NCBI RefSeq assembly: GCF_017751145.1
Contig: NZ_CP046640.1
Coordinates: forward strand, 538,137 to 602,136
Direction of reading: 5' to 3'
Source of the DNA: Iocasia fonsfrigidae
GTDB taxonomy: Bacteria > Bacillota > Halanaerobiia > Halanaerobiales > DTU029
Length of the DNA stretch: 64,000 nt
Shown: in pieces, positions 8,921 through 18,869 of the stretch
Numbering within the stretch: position 1 is the stretch's first letter
How the letters are laid out: each line of letters opens with the position of its first letter
Notes under the pieces: generated by a model
Seen by the model: the letters and a program-made list of their open reading frames with translations, nothing else
The model's database searches: none
What the model was told of the DNA's origin: nothing
Position numbers and translations under genes: made by a program

Positions 8921-9706
8921 ATGGGACTTCAAAATATATTTAGCAATTATACTTATGTTTTTATCTTAATTATGGTCAGGTATATTGGTATGTTTTTATC
9001 TGCCCCTATTCTAGGAAGTAGGGTAATTCCACGGCGGGTAAGGGTTGGCTTTGTGTTTTTTCTGGCCCTCATTACTATGCCGCTATTGATGGATTCACAG
9101 GCAGTTGCCATACCTGACTTTCCATTACTTATTGTCCTGACTGTAATACGTGAGTTAGCAGTTGGTCTAAGTATTGGTTTTATTTCCTTTCTGGTATTTG
9201 CAGCTATTCAGCTAGCCGGACAGTTTATTGACCTGAGAATGGGTTTTGCTATGGCTAAGGTTGTGGATCCTATTAATGGCTCTTCTGATGCACCAATTAT
9301 TGGTCAGTTTAAAAATACCCTGGCTATCTTAATGTTTCTAGCTATTAATGGGCATCATATCTTAATCAGGGCTGTTTATCATTCATATAATATTATCCCA
9401 CTGGGGGAGGCAGTTTTTACTGCTTCTAGCTTAAAGTATATTTTCTCTGTTTCTGCTGAGATTTTTCAGTTGGCTATTATGATTGCTTTACCTGTTATGG
9501 GGACAATTTTTGCAGCAGATATTATTTTTGGTTTTTTAGCCAGGTCGATGCCTCAGATGAATATCTTTATCATTGGACTGCCGATGAAGATCATTATTGG
9601 TTTTATAGTTTTAATCCTATCGATTCACTACTCCCTGTACTATATTGAGGACTTATTTTATAATATGTATCAACAATTATTTGAACTTATAAAATTACTG
9701 GGTTAA
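8921..9706 (+). CDS. fliR: Flagellar export gate protein FliR
   Basis: A 261-residue multi-spanning inner membrane protein with FliR features: an opening MVRYIGMFLSAPILGSRVIP segment, the IRELAVGLSIGFISFLVF helix, QLAGQFIDLRMGFAMAKVVDP and the C-terminal LPMKIIIGFIVLILSI. It closes the export-gate complex and is followed by flhB, as expected. Length and hydropathy look intact. Confidence 0.94.
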   Translation: MGLQNIFSNYTYVFILIMVRYIGMFLSAPILGSRVIPRRVRVGFVFFLALITMPLLMDSQAVAIPDFPLLIVLTVIRELAVGLSIGFISFLVFAAIQLAGQFIDLRMGFAMAKVVDPINGSSDAPIIGQFKNTLAILMFLAINGHHILIRAVYHSYNIIPLGEAVFTASSLKYIFSVSAEIFQLAIMIALPVMGTIFAADIIFGFLARSMPQMNIFIIGLPMKIIIGFIVLILSIHYSLYYIEDLFYNMYQQLFELIKLLG

Positions 9707-9724
9707 GGTAAAGGGGGGAGAATA

Positions 9725-10792
9725 ATGGCCAAAGACAGTTCAACAGGTGAAAAGACGGAGGCCCCAACGCCGAAGAAACTAAAAGAGGCCAGAGAAGAGG
9801 GACAGGTTGCTAGGAGTCAGGAACTGGGCACAGCCTTTACCCTGTTAGCTAGTTTTCTGGTTTTGCACTTTGCCTTTAAAGAAATGTTGTTTTCTATGGC
9901 TGGCAGAATGAGGTTTATTATCTCTATGGATAGTATTCCTGAGCTAGATAAGAATTCGGTCTTTGTCCTTTTGATGGACGGCTTTGTCTATATAGCAAAA
10001 CTGGTAGCACCAGTAATGCTGGCCTCTGCTATAGTAGGTGGCCTGGTTTGTTTCCTTCAGGTAGGGCCATTATTAACACCAAAGGTAATCTTGCCCAAAT
10101 TCAGTAAGATAAATCCGATATCTGGTTTTAAAAGATTGTTTTCTCTTAAAGCACTGATGGAACTGGGGAAATCACTGGCCAAAATTTTTGTTATTTCCTT
10201 GATAACTTTTTTCCATTTACGTCTAGCCTGGCCTAAGCTACTTACTACAACCCAGCAGGGATTTGAACCAGCCCTACTGTTTATAGCTGATTTAATCTTC
10301 AGGGTTGGTATCAGTGTGATTATCTTTCTTATTATCCTGGGTGTAATTGATTTTATTTATCAAAAATATGATCATACTAAAAACTTGAAGATGTCCAAAT
10401 ATGAAGTAAAACAGGAGCGCAAGGAACAGGAGGGTGACCCCCAGATAAAATCCAAGCGTCGTCAGAAACAGCTGCAGATGAGTTTAAATAGAATGATTCA
10501 AGCCCTGGAAGAGGCTGATGTGGTTATCACTAACCCTACTCACATTGCAGTTGCTTTGAAGTTTGATATTGATACCATGGATGCCCCGGTAGTAGTAGCC
10601 AAGGGTGAGGGGTATCTAGCCCAGAAGATAAAAGAAAAGGCCCGTGAGTTTGAGATAGAGATAGTGGAGAACAAACCACTGGCCAGGTCTCTAAATGCAG
10701 CAACTGAAATAGGTGATGAGATACCAGTAGACCTCTACCAGGCCGTTGCTGAAGTACTAGCCTTTGTATTTAAAAATAATCATAGATATTAA
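9725..10792 (+). CDS. flhB: Flagellar export switch protein FlhB
   Basis: An export-apparatus protein whose cytoplasmic domain undergoes self-cleavage and controls substrate switching with FliK. The N-terminus EKTEAPTPKKLKEAREEGQVARSQEL is classical. Four membrane helices follow, then the cytoplasmic domain with the autocleavage site in VVITNPTHIAVALKF (NPTH near residue 268). The 355-residue length is normal. It lies 18 bp after fliR and 28 bp before flhA. Confidence 0.96.
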   Translation: MAKDSSTGEKTEAPTPKKLKEAREEGQVARSQELGTAFTLLASFLVLHFAFKEMLFSMAGRMRFIISMDSIPELDKNSVFVLLMDGFVYIAKLVAPVMLASAIVGGLVCFLQVGPLLTPKVILPKFSKINPISGFKRLFSLKALMELGKSLAKIFVISLITFFHLRLAWPKLLTTTQQGFEPALLFIADLIFRVGISVIIFLIILGVIDFIYQKYDHTKNLKMSKYEVKQERKEQEGDPQIKSKRRQKQLQMSLNRMIQALEEADVVITNPTHIAVALKFDIDTMDAPVVVAKGEGYLAQKIKEKAREFEIEIVENKPLARSLNAATEIGDEIPVDLYQAVAEVLAFVFKNNHRY

Positions 10793-10820
10793 TTAATATA
10801 TATCGAAAGGGGATTATCCT

Positions 10821-12899
10821 GTGCCATCTACATCTACATCCAGTACCAGAAACTTAGTAATTAAACAATTGAATGCAAATAGTGATATTTTATTTGCCCT
10901 GGCTGTAGTGGGGATTATTGTTATGTTTATTATCCCACTACCAGCCTTTGTAATGGATATTATGCTGGCTACCAATATTACCTTTGCTATGGTAGTAATA
11001 CTGGTCACAATTTATAATACAGAACCCTTGAACCTATCTGTTTTCCCATCATTACTATTGTTTGCTACCATCTTCCGTCTAGGTCTAAATGTTTCTACGA
11101 CCCGGCTTATTCTGGGAAAGGGATATGCTGGTAAGGTTATTAACAGCTTTGGAAATTTTGTGGTTGGTGGTAATTATGTAGTTGGACTGATTATCTTTCT
11201 TATCCTGGTAGTTATTCAGTTTATCGTTATTACCAAGGGTGCTGAGAGGGTGGCTGAGGTTGCAGCCCGTTTTACCCTGGACGCTATGCCTGGTAAACAG
11301 ATGAGTATTGATGCAGATTTAAATGCCGGTATTATTAATGAACAGCAGGCTAAACATGAAAGGGAGAAGATACGGCAGGAGGCAGATTTTTACGGGGCTA
11401 TGGATGGTGCTAGTAAGTTTGTTAAGGGCGACGCTATTGCCTCAATTATCATCACCATTATTAATATCATCGGTGGTTTGGTTATTGGGGTCTTACAACA
11501 GGGAATGCCGCTGGTAGATGCAGCCCAGAATTATACCCTCTTAACAGTTGGTGATGGTCTGGTCAGCCAGATACCAGCCTTATTAATCTCTACTGCCACA
11601 GGACTGGTAGTTACTAGAGCAGCCTCTGATATGAATATGGGGGAGGAGTTAACTGGACAGTTAACAGCCCAGCCTAAAGCCCTTTTTATTGCTTCCGGGG
11701 TGTTGGCGGTACTGGGACTAATGCCTGGTCTGCCAGCGGTTCCCTTTTTAACCCTGGCTGCTATTATTGGCCTGGTAGGCTATCTCTTAAGTACAAGGGT
11801 AGTGAGGGAAGAAGAGACTGCTGCTACTGAAGAAGAGATACAGCAGACACAGCGTCCTCTGGCTGAAGAATTAACGAGTCTGGTTAAGGTTGACCCCCTG
11901 GAAGTAGAAGTGGGATACAACCTGATCTCCCTGGTTTTACCGGAACAGGGCGGGGATTTCCTGGACAGGGTGGCTATGGTTAGGAGACAGATGGCCCTTG
12001 AGATGGGAATGGTTATCCCGGCAGTCAGGATACTTGATAACCTTCAACTGGATGCTAATACTTACCGGATTAAGCTTAAAGGTGTTGAACTTAGCAGGTA
12101 TGAAATCCTACCTGACCATTATCTGGCTATGGATTCTGGCATGACCAGTAAAAAGATAAAGGGTGTTGAAACAAAGGAACCAGCCTTCGGCACTCCAGCT
12201 ATCTGGATTACTGAGGGTCAGAAAGATGAAGCAGAAATGGCTAATTATACAGTTGTTGATCCTCCATCTGTGATGGCGACCCACCTGACAGAAATTATCA
12301 GGGAACATGCCCATGAATTATTGGGCAGACAGGAAGTAAAAGACATGGTGGATAAACTGAAAGAAGATTACCCAGCAGTAATTGATGAATTGTTACCAGA
12401 TTTAATGACAACTGGCGAGATTCAAAAGGTCTTACAAAATTTACTCTGGGAAGGTATCCCGATCAAAAATATGGTAGCTATCCTGGAAACACTGGCTGAC
12501 TATGCACCTAAGACCAAGGATGTCCAACTCCTTACCGAATATGTTAGACAGGGTCTGGCCCGTCAGATTACTAATATGTATCAGGCCAGTGATGGTACCC
12601 TTTATGTGATAACTCTGGATCCACAGTTAGAGGATAGACTGGCACAGTCCTTACAGGAAACTGATCAGGGTAATTATTTGACCCTTGAGCCGTCACAGAC
12701 TCAGCAGTTATTGGAAAAAATCGGAACACAGATACAGGCTTTACTGGAGCAGGGGCATGACCCTATTTTATTAACTGCCCCCATGCTAAGAAGACCGTTA
12801 AAGGAACTAACCTTTCGCTCACTTAAAGAATTAGTTGTTATCTCATATAATGAACTTGATACCCATATTAATATAGAGGTTCTAGGGACGGTGAAATAA
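10821..12899 (+). CDS. flhA: Flagellar export protein FlhA
   Basis: The large export-gate ring protein that uses the proton-motive force and docks chaperone-substrate complexes. It has about eight N-terminal membrane helices, with family segments such as FPSLLLFATIFRLGLNVSTTRLIL and RFTLDAMPGKQMSIDADLNAG. A cytoplasmic domain of about 330 residues follows (EVEVGYNLISLV onward). The GTG start at 10821 has an AAGGGGA site. Length of 692 residues is typical. The stop is immediately followed by the TTG start of flhF. Confidence 0.96.
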   Translation: MPSTSTSSTRNLVIKQLNANSDILFALAVVGIIVMFIIPLPAFVMDIMLATNITFAMVVILVTIYNTEPLNLSVFPSLLLFATIFRLGLNVSTTRLILGKGYAGKVINSFGNFVVGGNYVVGLIIFLILVVIQFIVITKGAERVAEVAARFTLDAMPGKQMSIDADLNAGIINEQQAKHEREKIRQEADFYGAMDGASKFVKGDAIASIIITIINIIGGLVIGVLQQGMPLVDAAQNYTLLTVGDGLVSQIPALLISTATGLVVTRAASDMNMGEELTGQLTAQPKALFIASGVLAVLGLMPGLPAVPFLTLAAIIGLVGYLLSTRVVREEETAATEEEIQQTQRPLAEELTSLVKVDPLEVEVGYNLISLVLPEQGGDFLDRVAMVRRQMALEMGMVIPAVRILDNLQLDANTYRIKLKGVELSRYEILPDHYLAMDSGMTSKKIKGVETKEPAFGTPAIWITEGQKDEAEMANYTVVDPPSVMATHLTEIIREHAHELLGRQEVKDMVDKLKEDYPAVIDELLPDLMTTGEIQKVLQNLLWEGIPIKNMVAILETLADYAPKTKDVQLLTEYVRQGLARQITNMYQASDGTLYVITLDPQLEDRLAQSLQETDQGNYLTLEPSQTQQLLEKIGTQIQALLEQGHDPILLTAPMLRRPLKELTFRSLKELVVISYNELDTHINIEVLGTVK

Positions 12900-12900
12900 T

Positions 12901-13968
12901 TTGAAGGTAAAAAAATATGTTGCCGAAACAATGCAGGATGCTATTTTTAAAGTCAAAGCTGATCTGGGTCCAGAGGCTATTATCCTTGATACCAATAAGT
13001 TTAAAAAAGGCGGTTTCTTAGGTTTTTTTACTAAGACGATGGTAGAGATTATAGCTGGTGTAGAGGAAAAGAAAAGGGAATTTAAACAGAATAATAATAA
13101 TTTTGCCCTACAGGAAATAAATGACCTGAAAAATATGGTTACTGAGATACATAAAAGCTGGCAGAATGATGAGTTTTTAAGCCATTTATCAGAGGAATTA
13201 CTTGAGATTTATCAGCACTTCAATCAGCAGGAGGTAAATGAGGAACTGGCTAAAGGATTTATCAAAGTGATTAAAGAAAATAAAATAGTTCCCGGGGAGA
13301 TAAACAGTCAGTTAGATGCTGTTTTACAGGAATATATTGGTGAGTGTCAATTGATTTCAACTGATGATAGTCAAAAGGTGATCGGTTTTGTCGGCCCTAC
13401 CGGAGTAGGCAAGACTACTACTATTGCCAAGCTGGCTGCCCATTTTACACTTGATGAGGGGAAAAAGGTCTGTCTGATCACTACAGATACCTACCGGATA
13501 GCAGCTGTTCAGCAGTTACAGACCTATAGTGATATTATAAATATTCCTTTACATGTAGCTTATAATGAACAAGAACTGGTCAAGCTGATCAGGTTTGATT
13601 TAAAGGATAAATATGACTTAATTTTAATAGATACTGCTGGCAGCAGTTGGAAAGACGGCATCCAGCTTGGTAAATTAAAGACTTTACTGAAGAGGGAGCT
13701 GGTTGATGAAATACACCTGATGATTAGTTTAAATACCAGGAGTAATATAATCAGAGAGGTTATTAAGGGTTTTTCCCTGTTAAAACCAGACAAACTTATT
13801 TTAACCAAACTGGATGAAACCAGTGTTTACGGGGATATTATCAATATAAAAAATATAAGTAAACTGCCCTATTCCTATATAACAATTGGTCAGGATGTAC
13901 CCGATGATCTTGAAGCAGCCAGGGCGGAGCTTTTAACCGGCTATCTGACCGGTGGTCTTAATGTTTGA
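12901..13968 (+). CDS. flhF: Flagellar SRP-type GTPase FlhF
   Basis: A signal-recognition-particle-type GTPase that sets flagellar position and number. An N-terminal B domain and linker (about residues 1-150) precede the NG domain. P-loop GPTGVGKTTTIAKLA, TTDTYRIAAVQQLQTY, DTAGSS and TKLDE are all visible. The usual DTAGRS (G3) reads DTAGSS, so one common arginine is replaced by serine. The start is TTG 12901, 1 bp after the flhA stop. It overlaps flhG, its regulator, by 8 bp. Confidence 0.94.
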   Translation: MKVKKYVAETMQDAIFKVKADLGPEAIILDTNKFKKGGFLGFFTKTMVEIIAGVEEKKREFKQNNNNFALQEINDLKNMVTEIHKSWQNDEFLSHLSEELLEIYQHFNQQEVNEELAKGFIKVIKENKIVPGEINSQLDAVLQEYIGECQLISTDDSQKVIGFVGPTGVGKTTTIAKLAAHFTLDEGKKVCLITTDTYRIAAVQQLQTYSDIINIPLHVAYNEQELVKLIRFDLKDKYDLILIDTAGSSWKDGIQLGKLKTLLKRELVDEIHLMISLNTRSNIIREVIKGFSLLKPDKLILTKLDETSVYGDIINIKNISKLPYSYITIGQDVPDDLEAARAELLTGYLTGGLNV

Positions 13969-14824
13969 CCAGGCAGCCAACTTGCGTAAAAAAGTAGATG
14001 ATAAAGCAGGGATAAACAACGGTAGTAGAATGATTGCTATTGCCAGTGGTAAAGGTGGGGTAGGCAAGAGCAATATAGCTGTCAATATAGGTCTGGCCTT
14101 GGGGAAGAACAATAAAAGGGTATTACTGATGGATGCTGACCTGGGAATGGCTAATATAGATGTTCTACTGGGGTTAACTGCCAAATATAACCTCAGTCAT
14201 GTATTACATGGTGAATGCAGCTTGACTGATGCCCTACTGCAGGGACCAGGTGGACTAGATATACTACCAGGCACTTCCGGTGTTGAAGAATTATTAAATA
14301 TAGACCAGAGACAGGTCAAAAGGCTTATTGCTGTCTCTTCTCAGATGGGGGCAGTTTATGATATAATATTAGTAGATATTGGCGCCGGGATACATAGTAG
14401 TAATATTAATTTTATTTCGGTCTGTGATGAGGTCTTAATCGTTTTAACCCCGGAACCAACAGCGATTATGGATGCCTACAGTCTGATTAAGATCCTTTAT
14501 AATCACAGCCTGGATTGTGATATTGGGCTGTTAATTAACCAGGTTAATTCTCAACAGGAAGGTGAATCTGTTACCCGGCGGATGAAAAAGGTAATTAGAG
14601 CTTACCTGGGTATAGAGGTAGAATTAATAGGTTTAGTACCATTTGATAAACATATTCGTCAGGCTGTTAAAAAGCAGCAGGCCCTTTTAGAGCTTTATCC
14701 AGGGAGTAAGTCAGGACAGGCCTTTTTAAGGGCAGGACAGAAGCTGATGGATTTTGAAAAAAAAGGAAGAAATTTACCAGCAAAGGCAGGATTTGTGAGT
14801 CGTTTGTTGAATTTATTTAAGTAA
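13961..14824 (+). CDS. flhG: Flagellum number regulator FlhG (MinD-like ATPase; FleN/YlxH)
   Basis: A MinD/ParA-family ATPase that works with FlhF to set flagellar number. The N-terminal MFDQAANLRKKV contains the DQAxxLR element known to stimulate the FlhF GTPase. The deviant Walker A is SGKGGVGKSNIAVNIGLALG, with LMDADLGMANIDVLLG as switch I/Walker A'. The C-terminal amphipathic helix (VSRLLNLFK) probably binds membrane. ATG 13961 has a GGTGG site and gives the canonical DQA start, so it is preferred over GTG 13952. Confidence 0.94.
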   Translation: MFDQAANLRKKVDDKAGINNGSRMIAIASGKGGVGKSNIAVNIGLALGKNNKRVLLMDADLGMANIDVLLGLTAKYNLSHVLHGECSLTDALLQGPGGLDILPGTSGVEELLNIDQRQVKRLIAVSSQMGAVYDIILVDIGAGIHSSNINFISVCDEVLIVLTPEPTAIMDAYSLIKILYNHSLDCDIGLLINQVNSQQEGESVTRRMKKVIRAYLGIEVELIGLVPFDKHIRQAVKKQQALLELYPGSKSGQAFLRAGQKLMDFEKKGRNLPAKAGFVSRLLNLFK

Positions 14825-14865
14825 GGGAATTCTATAATTGGGATATGAATATGAATGGGTGATAG

Positions 14866-15531
14866 ATGGTGAGTGAACACAAATTAGAGGTTAACCAAAA
14901 TTTTGAACTTGTGGTAAGAGATAGTTCTTTTCAAGGTAATTACTTGAGTAAAATATCTGATATTAGTGGTGGTAGAATTAAAGTAACTGCTCCTTTTGTC
15001 CACGGTGAGGTAGTACCCTTAAGAATTAATATGGGTGTTGAAATGTATTTTACGGCAGAAATGGCTGCCTATGCCTATAAAACAAAAATCGTTGACAGGG
15101 AAATGGGAAAAATCCCACTGCTGGTTCTTGCTTACCCAGATCTTAAACAGCGTATCCAACGTCGTGAATTCTTTCGTTTAGAGGTTAAAGAGAAAGTATT
15201 TTACCGTCTGCTGGATAGGGAACTGCAAGCAATTACTGAGTTAAAAGAGACCACAACTATTGATATTAGTGGTGGGGGATTAAAAATGGTTTTTGATCAT
15301 GTCAAAGATAGTAATAATGACATACATAAGGGTAGGCTGATGGAATTATTCCTACAGATACCAGAACTGGAGGATACGGCTATTATATCAAAGGTGGTTA
15401 ATGTTTTTGACCTGCCGGAAGGTATTGCAATTGGGATTAAATTTGTGGAGATAGATAACTATGTTCGAGAAAAGATTATTAGTTGGTTATTTGATTATCA
15501 GCGGGAATTACGTCAGAGGGGTATGTTATAA
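14866..15531 (+). CDS. ycgR: PilZ-domain c-di-GMP receptor, YcgR-like flagellar brake
   Basis: A 221-residue soluble protein with an N-terminal YcgR-type domain and a C-terminal PilZ domain. The c-di-GMP-binding motif RxxxR is in QRREFFRLEV (around residue 103), and the D/NxSxxG motif is in TIDISGGGLKM (around residue 132). Both binding elements are intact, so c-di-GMP-dependent braking or secretion control is predicted. In Bacillus the homologue (YpfA/DgrA) binds MotA. It lies in the same + strand operon after flhG. Confidence 0.88.
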   Translation: MVSEHKLEVNQNFELVVRDSSFQGNYLSKISDISGGRIKVTAPFVHGEVVPLRINMGVEMYFTAEMAAYAYKTKIVDREMGKIPLLVLAYPDLKQRIQRREFFRLEVKEKVFYRLLDRELQAITELKETTTIDISGGGLKMVFDHVKDSNNDIHKGRLMELFLQIPELEDTAIISKVVNVFDLPEGIAIGIKFVEIDNYVREKIISWLFDYQRELRQRGML

Positions 15532-15858
15532 ATGAGGGAAAAGGTATTTATAGCGTTACTGTTGGCTACAATTGCTTATTTAATTATTATTATTTCAGGA
15601 ATTATAATGGATTTATCTCTAGAAATTATTTTATCTAAAGGTATTGTTGGATTAATAATAATAGCTGTTATAAGTTTTGTTTTTATTTCAATTATGGAAA
15701 GTACTGCTGTGCTAGAGGAAGAAGATGAACTTACAACTGTTGTAGAAGAGAATGAAGTTAGTAGTAAAGAAGGTACAGTAGTGGAGCCTGCAGCAGATTT
15801 TTCTCCCCTGGAAGTACCTGTAGTTGAGAGTGTTGGTGGAGAAAAAAATGTTGAATAA
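15532..15858 (+). CDS. Small two-helix membrane protein, unknown function
   Basis: A 108-residue protein starting 1 bp after the PilZ gene. Two hydrophobic helices (about residues 5-27 and 36-57) are followed by an acidic, low-complexity tail rich in Glu and Val. It resembles the uncharacterised small membrane proteins often found before fliA in Firmicute fla/che operons, but I do not recognise a named family. Tight spacing suggests co-expression with motility genes. Confidence 0.65.
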   Translation: MREKVFIALLLATIAYLIIIISGIIMDLSLEIILSKGIVGLIIIAVISFVFISIMESTAVLEEEDELTTVVEENEVSSKEGTVVEPAADFSPLEVPVVESVGGEKNVE

Positions 15859-15893
15859 ATAGTAATTTGTAGCAAGAATGGAGGGGAGAAGTT

Positions 15894-16661
15894 ATGCCAC
15901 TTGCGGATAAGGAAGTAGCAGAGATAGAATTATGGCGGGAGTTTAAAGAAAATGATTCCCAGGCTGCCCGACAGGAATTAATTATTAAATATCTCCCTCA
16001 GGTTAAATACCAGGCTGGTAGGTTAAAGATGATTGTACCTGATTTTATAGAGCAGGATGACCTGGAGAGTTATGGGGTAATAGGATTGATTGATGCCCTA
16101 TATAAGTTTGATTACCGAAAGGGAATTAAGTTTAAAACCTATGCCAGCAGGAGGATCCGGGGAGAGATTATTGACTATCTCCGTAAGCTGGACTGGCTGC
16201 CTCACTCAGTACGCCGGGAGGGTAAGCAATTAAAGTCTGCTGCTGATAGATTTTTTCAGAAATACGGCAGGCGCCCTTCTGTTGATGAACTAGCAACAGC
16301 TCTTAATATCTCTAAAGAAAAGGTCAGCAAACTATATTATCAGATTTATTCCTCTCAGTGGGTTTCTGTCCATGAAGAGATAGGTGATGTGGAATTACTT
16401 GATCTACTAAAGGAAGACCAGAAGAGTCAACCTGAAGTAGTTTATCATAGAAAAAACAGTGAAAGATTACTGTCAGAGGCCATTGAACATTTGAATGAAT
16501 CTGAACGATTGGTTATTTCTTTATATTATTATGAAGGCCTCACTCAGGCGGAAATTGCTGAAGTTATGGAACTGTCTTCAGCCCGGGTTTCCCAGCTTCA
16601 CAAAAAAGCTATTTATCGACTGAGGGGTTCACTAGCCCGCAAGAAAGAGCAGTTGTTGTAA
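15894..16661 (+). CDS. fliA: RNA polymerase sigma factor FliA/SigD (sigma-28)
   Basis: An alternative sigma factor for late flagellar, motility and autolysin genes. Region 2 reads IKYLPQVKYQAGRLK, DDLESYGVIGLIDALYKFD and FKTYASRRIRGEIIDYLRKLDW, typical of FliA/WhiG. Region 3 follows (RRPSVDELATALNIS), and region 4 is LNESERLVISLYYYEGLTQAEIAEVM with an HTH. Length of 255 residues fits. I did not find a clear sigma-28 promoter inside the window, so its targets probably lie elsewhere. No anti-sigma FlgM is visible here. Confidence 0.93.
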   Translation: MPLADKEVAEIELWREFKENDSQAARQELIIKYLPQVKYQAGRLKMIVPDFIEQDDLESYGVIGLIDALYKFDYRKGIKFKTYASRRIRGEIIDYLRKLDWLPHSVRREGKQLKSAADRFFQKYGRRPSVDELATALNISKEKVSKLYYQIYSSQWVSVHEEIGDVELLDLLKEDQKSQPEVVYHRKNSERLLSEAIEHLNESERLVISLYYYEGLTQAEIAEVMELSSARVSQLHKKAIYRLRGSLARKKEQLL

Positions 16662-16675
16662 GGAGGGTAAAATTT

Positions 16676-18514
16676 ATGAGTGAAATGGTTCGAGTAACAG
16701 CGTCTAATCAAAAAAAAGCCCTGGAATTAGCCAGGGAGGAACTGGCAGCTAAGTTAGAGACTGAGCTGGAAGTCAATATTGAGCAGTTAGAAGTCAGACA
16801 GGTTGGTAAAAAGGGTGGTTTCTTAGGTTTTGGTGCTAAAAAGGTCTATCAGATTACTTTTAATGAAGAAGGATTGAGCCAGCGGGAGGAAGAAATCCTT
16901 GATATGACAACAGAAGGCCTGCAGATGGATGGTGCCTTTGAAATAAGGGTAGCTGATGAGGGTGTACTTTTGAAAGTAATACCCGCGGAAGGTGAAGGCG
17001 ATCCTGTCAAATATCAGGCTGTTAAAGTTGCACTGGAGAAAAAGGAGATCGTACAGATTGACTGGCAGCTTGTTCAGGAGGCAGTCCATGAAGCAGACGA
17101 TGAATGGATAAAGATTGCTCCTCGTTTGCCAGAACTTGATAAAGATGCTGAACTCAAAATTGAAATAAGTGATGATAAGTTAAGGGCCTTTATTAGTTAT
17201 TTTCCGCCCCTAGGTGGTAAAGAACTCTCCACTGATGATATAGTCAGGATATTAAATGAAGAGAATATTAGTTTTGGTATTAAGGAAGAAAAGATAACTA
17301 GTCTGGTTAAAAGGGATAAAGAGGTAGAAAACCTATTAATTGCCGAAGGACGCCCCCCTGTAGAGGGTAGTGATGCTAAATTCATCTATCATTTTGAGAA
17401 AAATAAGGAGTCAATAGGTACTAAACGGGAAGATGGTAGTATTGATTACTATGACCTTGGTATTATCACCAATGTTAATCCCGGTGATGTTTTAGTGACC
17501 AAAGAAGCACCGCAGCCAGGTAAACCTGGTAAAACCATTACTGGAGAAGAAATACAACCGCCTGAACCTAAAGATAAGGAATTACCTGGGGGTAAGAATG
17601 TAGAACGGAAGGATGACAATACCCTTGTTGCTTCAATTGCCGGTCAGGTTGTTGTTGATGGGAATAAGATTAATGTTCTACCGATTTATGAGGTTAATGG
17701 TGATGTGGATTTAAGTACTGGTAATATAGATTTTGTCGGTAATGTAGTTGTTAAGGGTAATGTAATGGAAGGTTTTAAGGTGAAGGCCAGTGGTAATGTT
17801 GAAGTAAACGGCCATGTCTTTGCTGCTCATATTGATGCTGGTGGTAGTGTGATCATAAAAAAAGGTTTTGTTGGAAAAAACAAATACCATATTCATGCTC
17901 AGGGGGATGTACAGGCTAAATTTATAGAAAATGGTATCATCAAAACTGAACAGAGTTTGATTGTTACAGATGCTATTATGCACAGTCAAATTAGTGTTGG
18001 AAAGTCGGTTGAAGTAACCCAGAACAAGGGTTTGCTGGTAGGTGGCCTTACCAGGGCCAGTAATTTAATTGAGGCCAATATTATTGGCTCCCACCTGGCA
18101 ACTGCTACCCAGCTTGAGGTGGGTATTGACCCTGAATTAAAAAATAAGATTAAAGAACTTGAAGAAGATATAAGTGAAACTAAGGTTAATCTGGATAAAT
18201 CCCTGAAAGCCCTTGATATTTTAGAAAAATTAAAGAAACAGACCGGTAGTCTTCCCCAGGCCAAACAGTTGATGTATGTTAGGCTGCAGTCTACAACTAA
18301 TAAACTGCAGGATGCTATCGATGAGAAAAAGGCTCAAGTGAAACAGCTAAATGAGAAATTTGACAATGTTGATGGTGGCAGGATTATAGTAAATAGGAAG
18401 ATATACCCGGGTGTCAGTATAAGTATTGGAAAATCGCAGCTTAATGTTTATAATCCTATGAACGCTACCAGCTTTATTGAAAGGGAAGGGGATATTACCC
18501 AGGTACCAGTATAG
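16676..18514 (+). CDS. FapA-like DUF342 protein with N-terminal Jag-type domain
   Basis: A 612-residue protein found next to fliA in many Firmicutes. Residues 1-60 resemble the Jag N-terminal domain (ALELAREEL...VGKKGGFLGFGAKKVY). The rest is the FapA/DUF342 family with a right-handed repeated beta region (VNGDVDLSTGNIDFVGNVVVKGNV, then a GNVEVNGHVFAA repeat) and a coiled coil at about 475-565. The Vibrio homologue FapA binds unphosphorylated glucose-PTS EIIA and affects flagellar positioning; that role is not shown for Firmicutes. A GGAGGG site precedes the start. Confidence 0.82.
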   Translation: MSEMVRVTASNQKKALELAREELAAKLETELEVNIEQLEVRQVGKKGGFLGFGAKKVYQITFNEEGLSQREEEILDMTTEGLQMDGAFEIRVADEGVLLKVIPAEGEGDPVKYQAVKVALEKKEIVQIDWQLVQEAVHEADDEWIKIAPRLPELDKDAELKIEISDDKLRAFISYFPPLGGKELSTDDIVRILNEENISFGIKEEKITSLVKRDKEVENLLIAEGRPPVEGSDAKFIYHFEKNKESIGTKREDGSIDYYDLGIITNVNPGDVLVTKEAPQPGKPGKTITGEEIQPPEPKDKELPGGKNVERKDDNTLVASIAGQVVVDGNKINVLPIYEVNGDVDLSTGNIDFVGNVVVKGNVMEGFKVKASGNVEVNGHVFAAHIDAGGSVIIKKGFVGKNKYHIHAQGDVQAKFIENGIIKTEQSLIVTDAIMHSQISVGKSVEVTQNKGLLVGGLTRASNLIEANIIGSHLATATQLEVGIDPELKNKIKELEEDISETKVNLDKSLKALDILEKLKKQTGSLPQAKQLMYVRLQSTTNKLQDAIDEKKAQVKQLNEKFDNVDGGRIIVNRKIYPGVSISIGKSQLNVYNPMNATSFIEREGDITQVPV

Positions 18515-18527
18515 GTGGTGAAAGAGA

Positions 18528-18842
18528 ATGACTCAGCCTATTAATCCTAATACCAATATACCTATGTCTTTACGGGTAGAAAAGATTCAGCAGATGAAAC
18601 AGGTACAGGCAGGCCAGGAAATGCACTTTGCCAATCAGGAGATGGAGATAGAGGAAGAACTAAAAAAACAGCGTATTAATGAAAATGAGGAGACTGCAGA
18701 AAGTAGGATCAGGGATAAGGATCAGGAAAAACAGGGCTCACAAGATAAAGAGGCTAAAGAGGAAGATGATCATAAGAAAAAGGAAAAACAATTAAAAAAG
18801 AAGAATGGTGATAAGGGGAGTATTATCGATGTTAAAGTATAG
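18528..18842 (+). CDS. Charged hypothetical protein in flagellar cluster
   Basis: A 104-residue, strongly charged and probably disordered protein without membrane segments. The N-terminal part (MSLRVEKIQQMKQVQAGQEMHFANQ region) may form a short helix; the remainder is Lys/Glu-rich. Similar small charged proteins follow the DUF342 gene in several flagellar clusters, but I cannot assign a named family. The GTGGTGAAAGAG site and in-operon position support it as a real gene. Confidence 0.6.
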   Translation: MTQPINPNTNIPMSLRVEKIQQMKQVQAGQEMHFANQEMEIEEELKKQRINENEETAESRIRDKDQEKQGSQDKEAKEEDDHKKKEKQLKKKNGDKGSIIDVKV

Positions 18843-18869
18843 GTGTTTCCCTTCAGGGGTTGATTATAT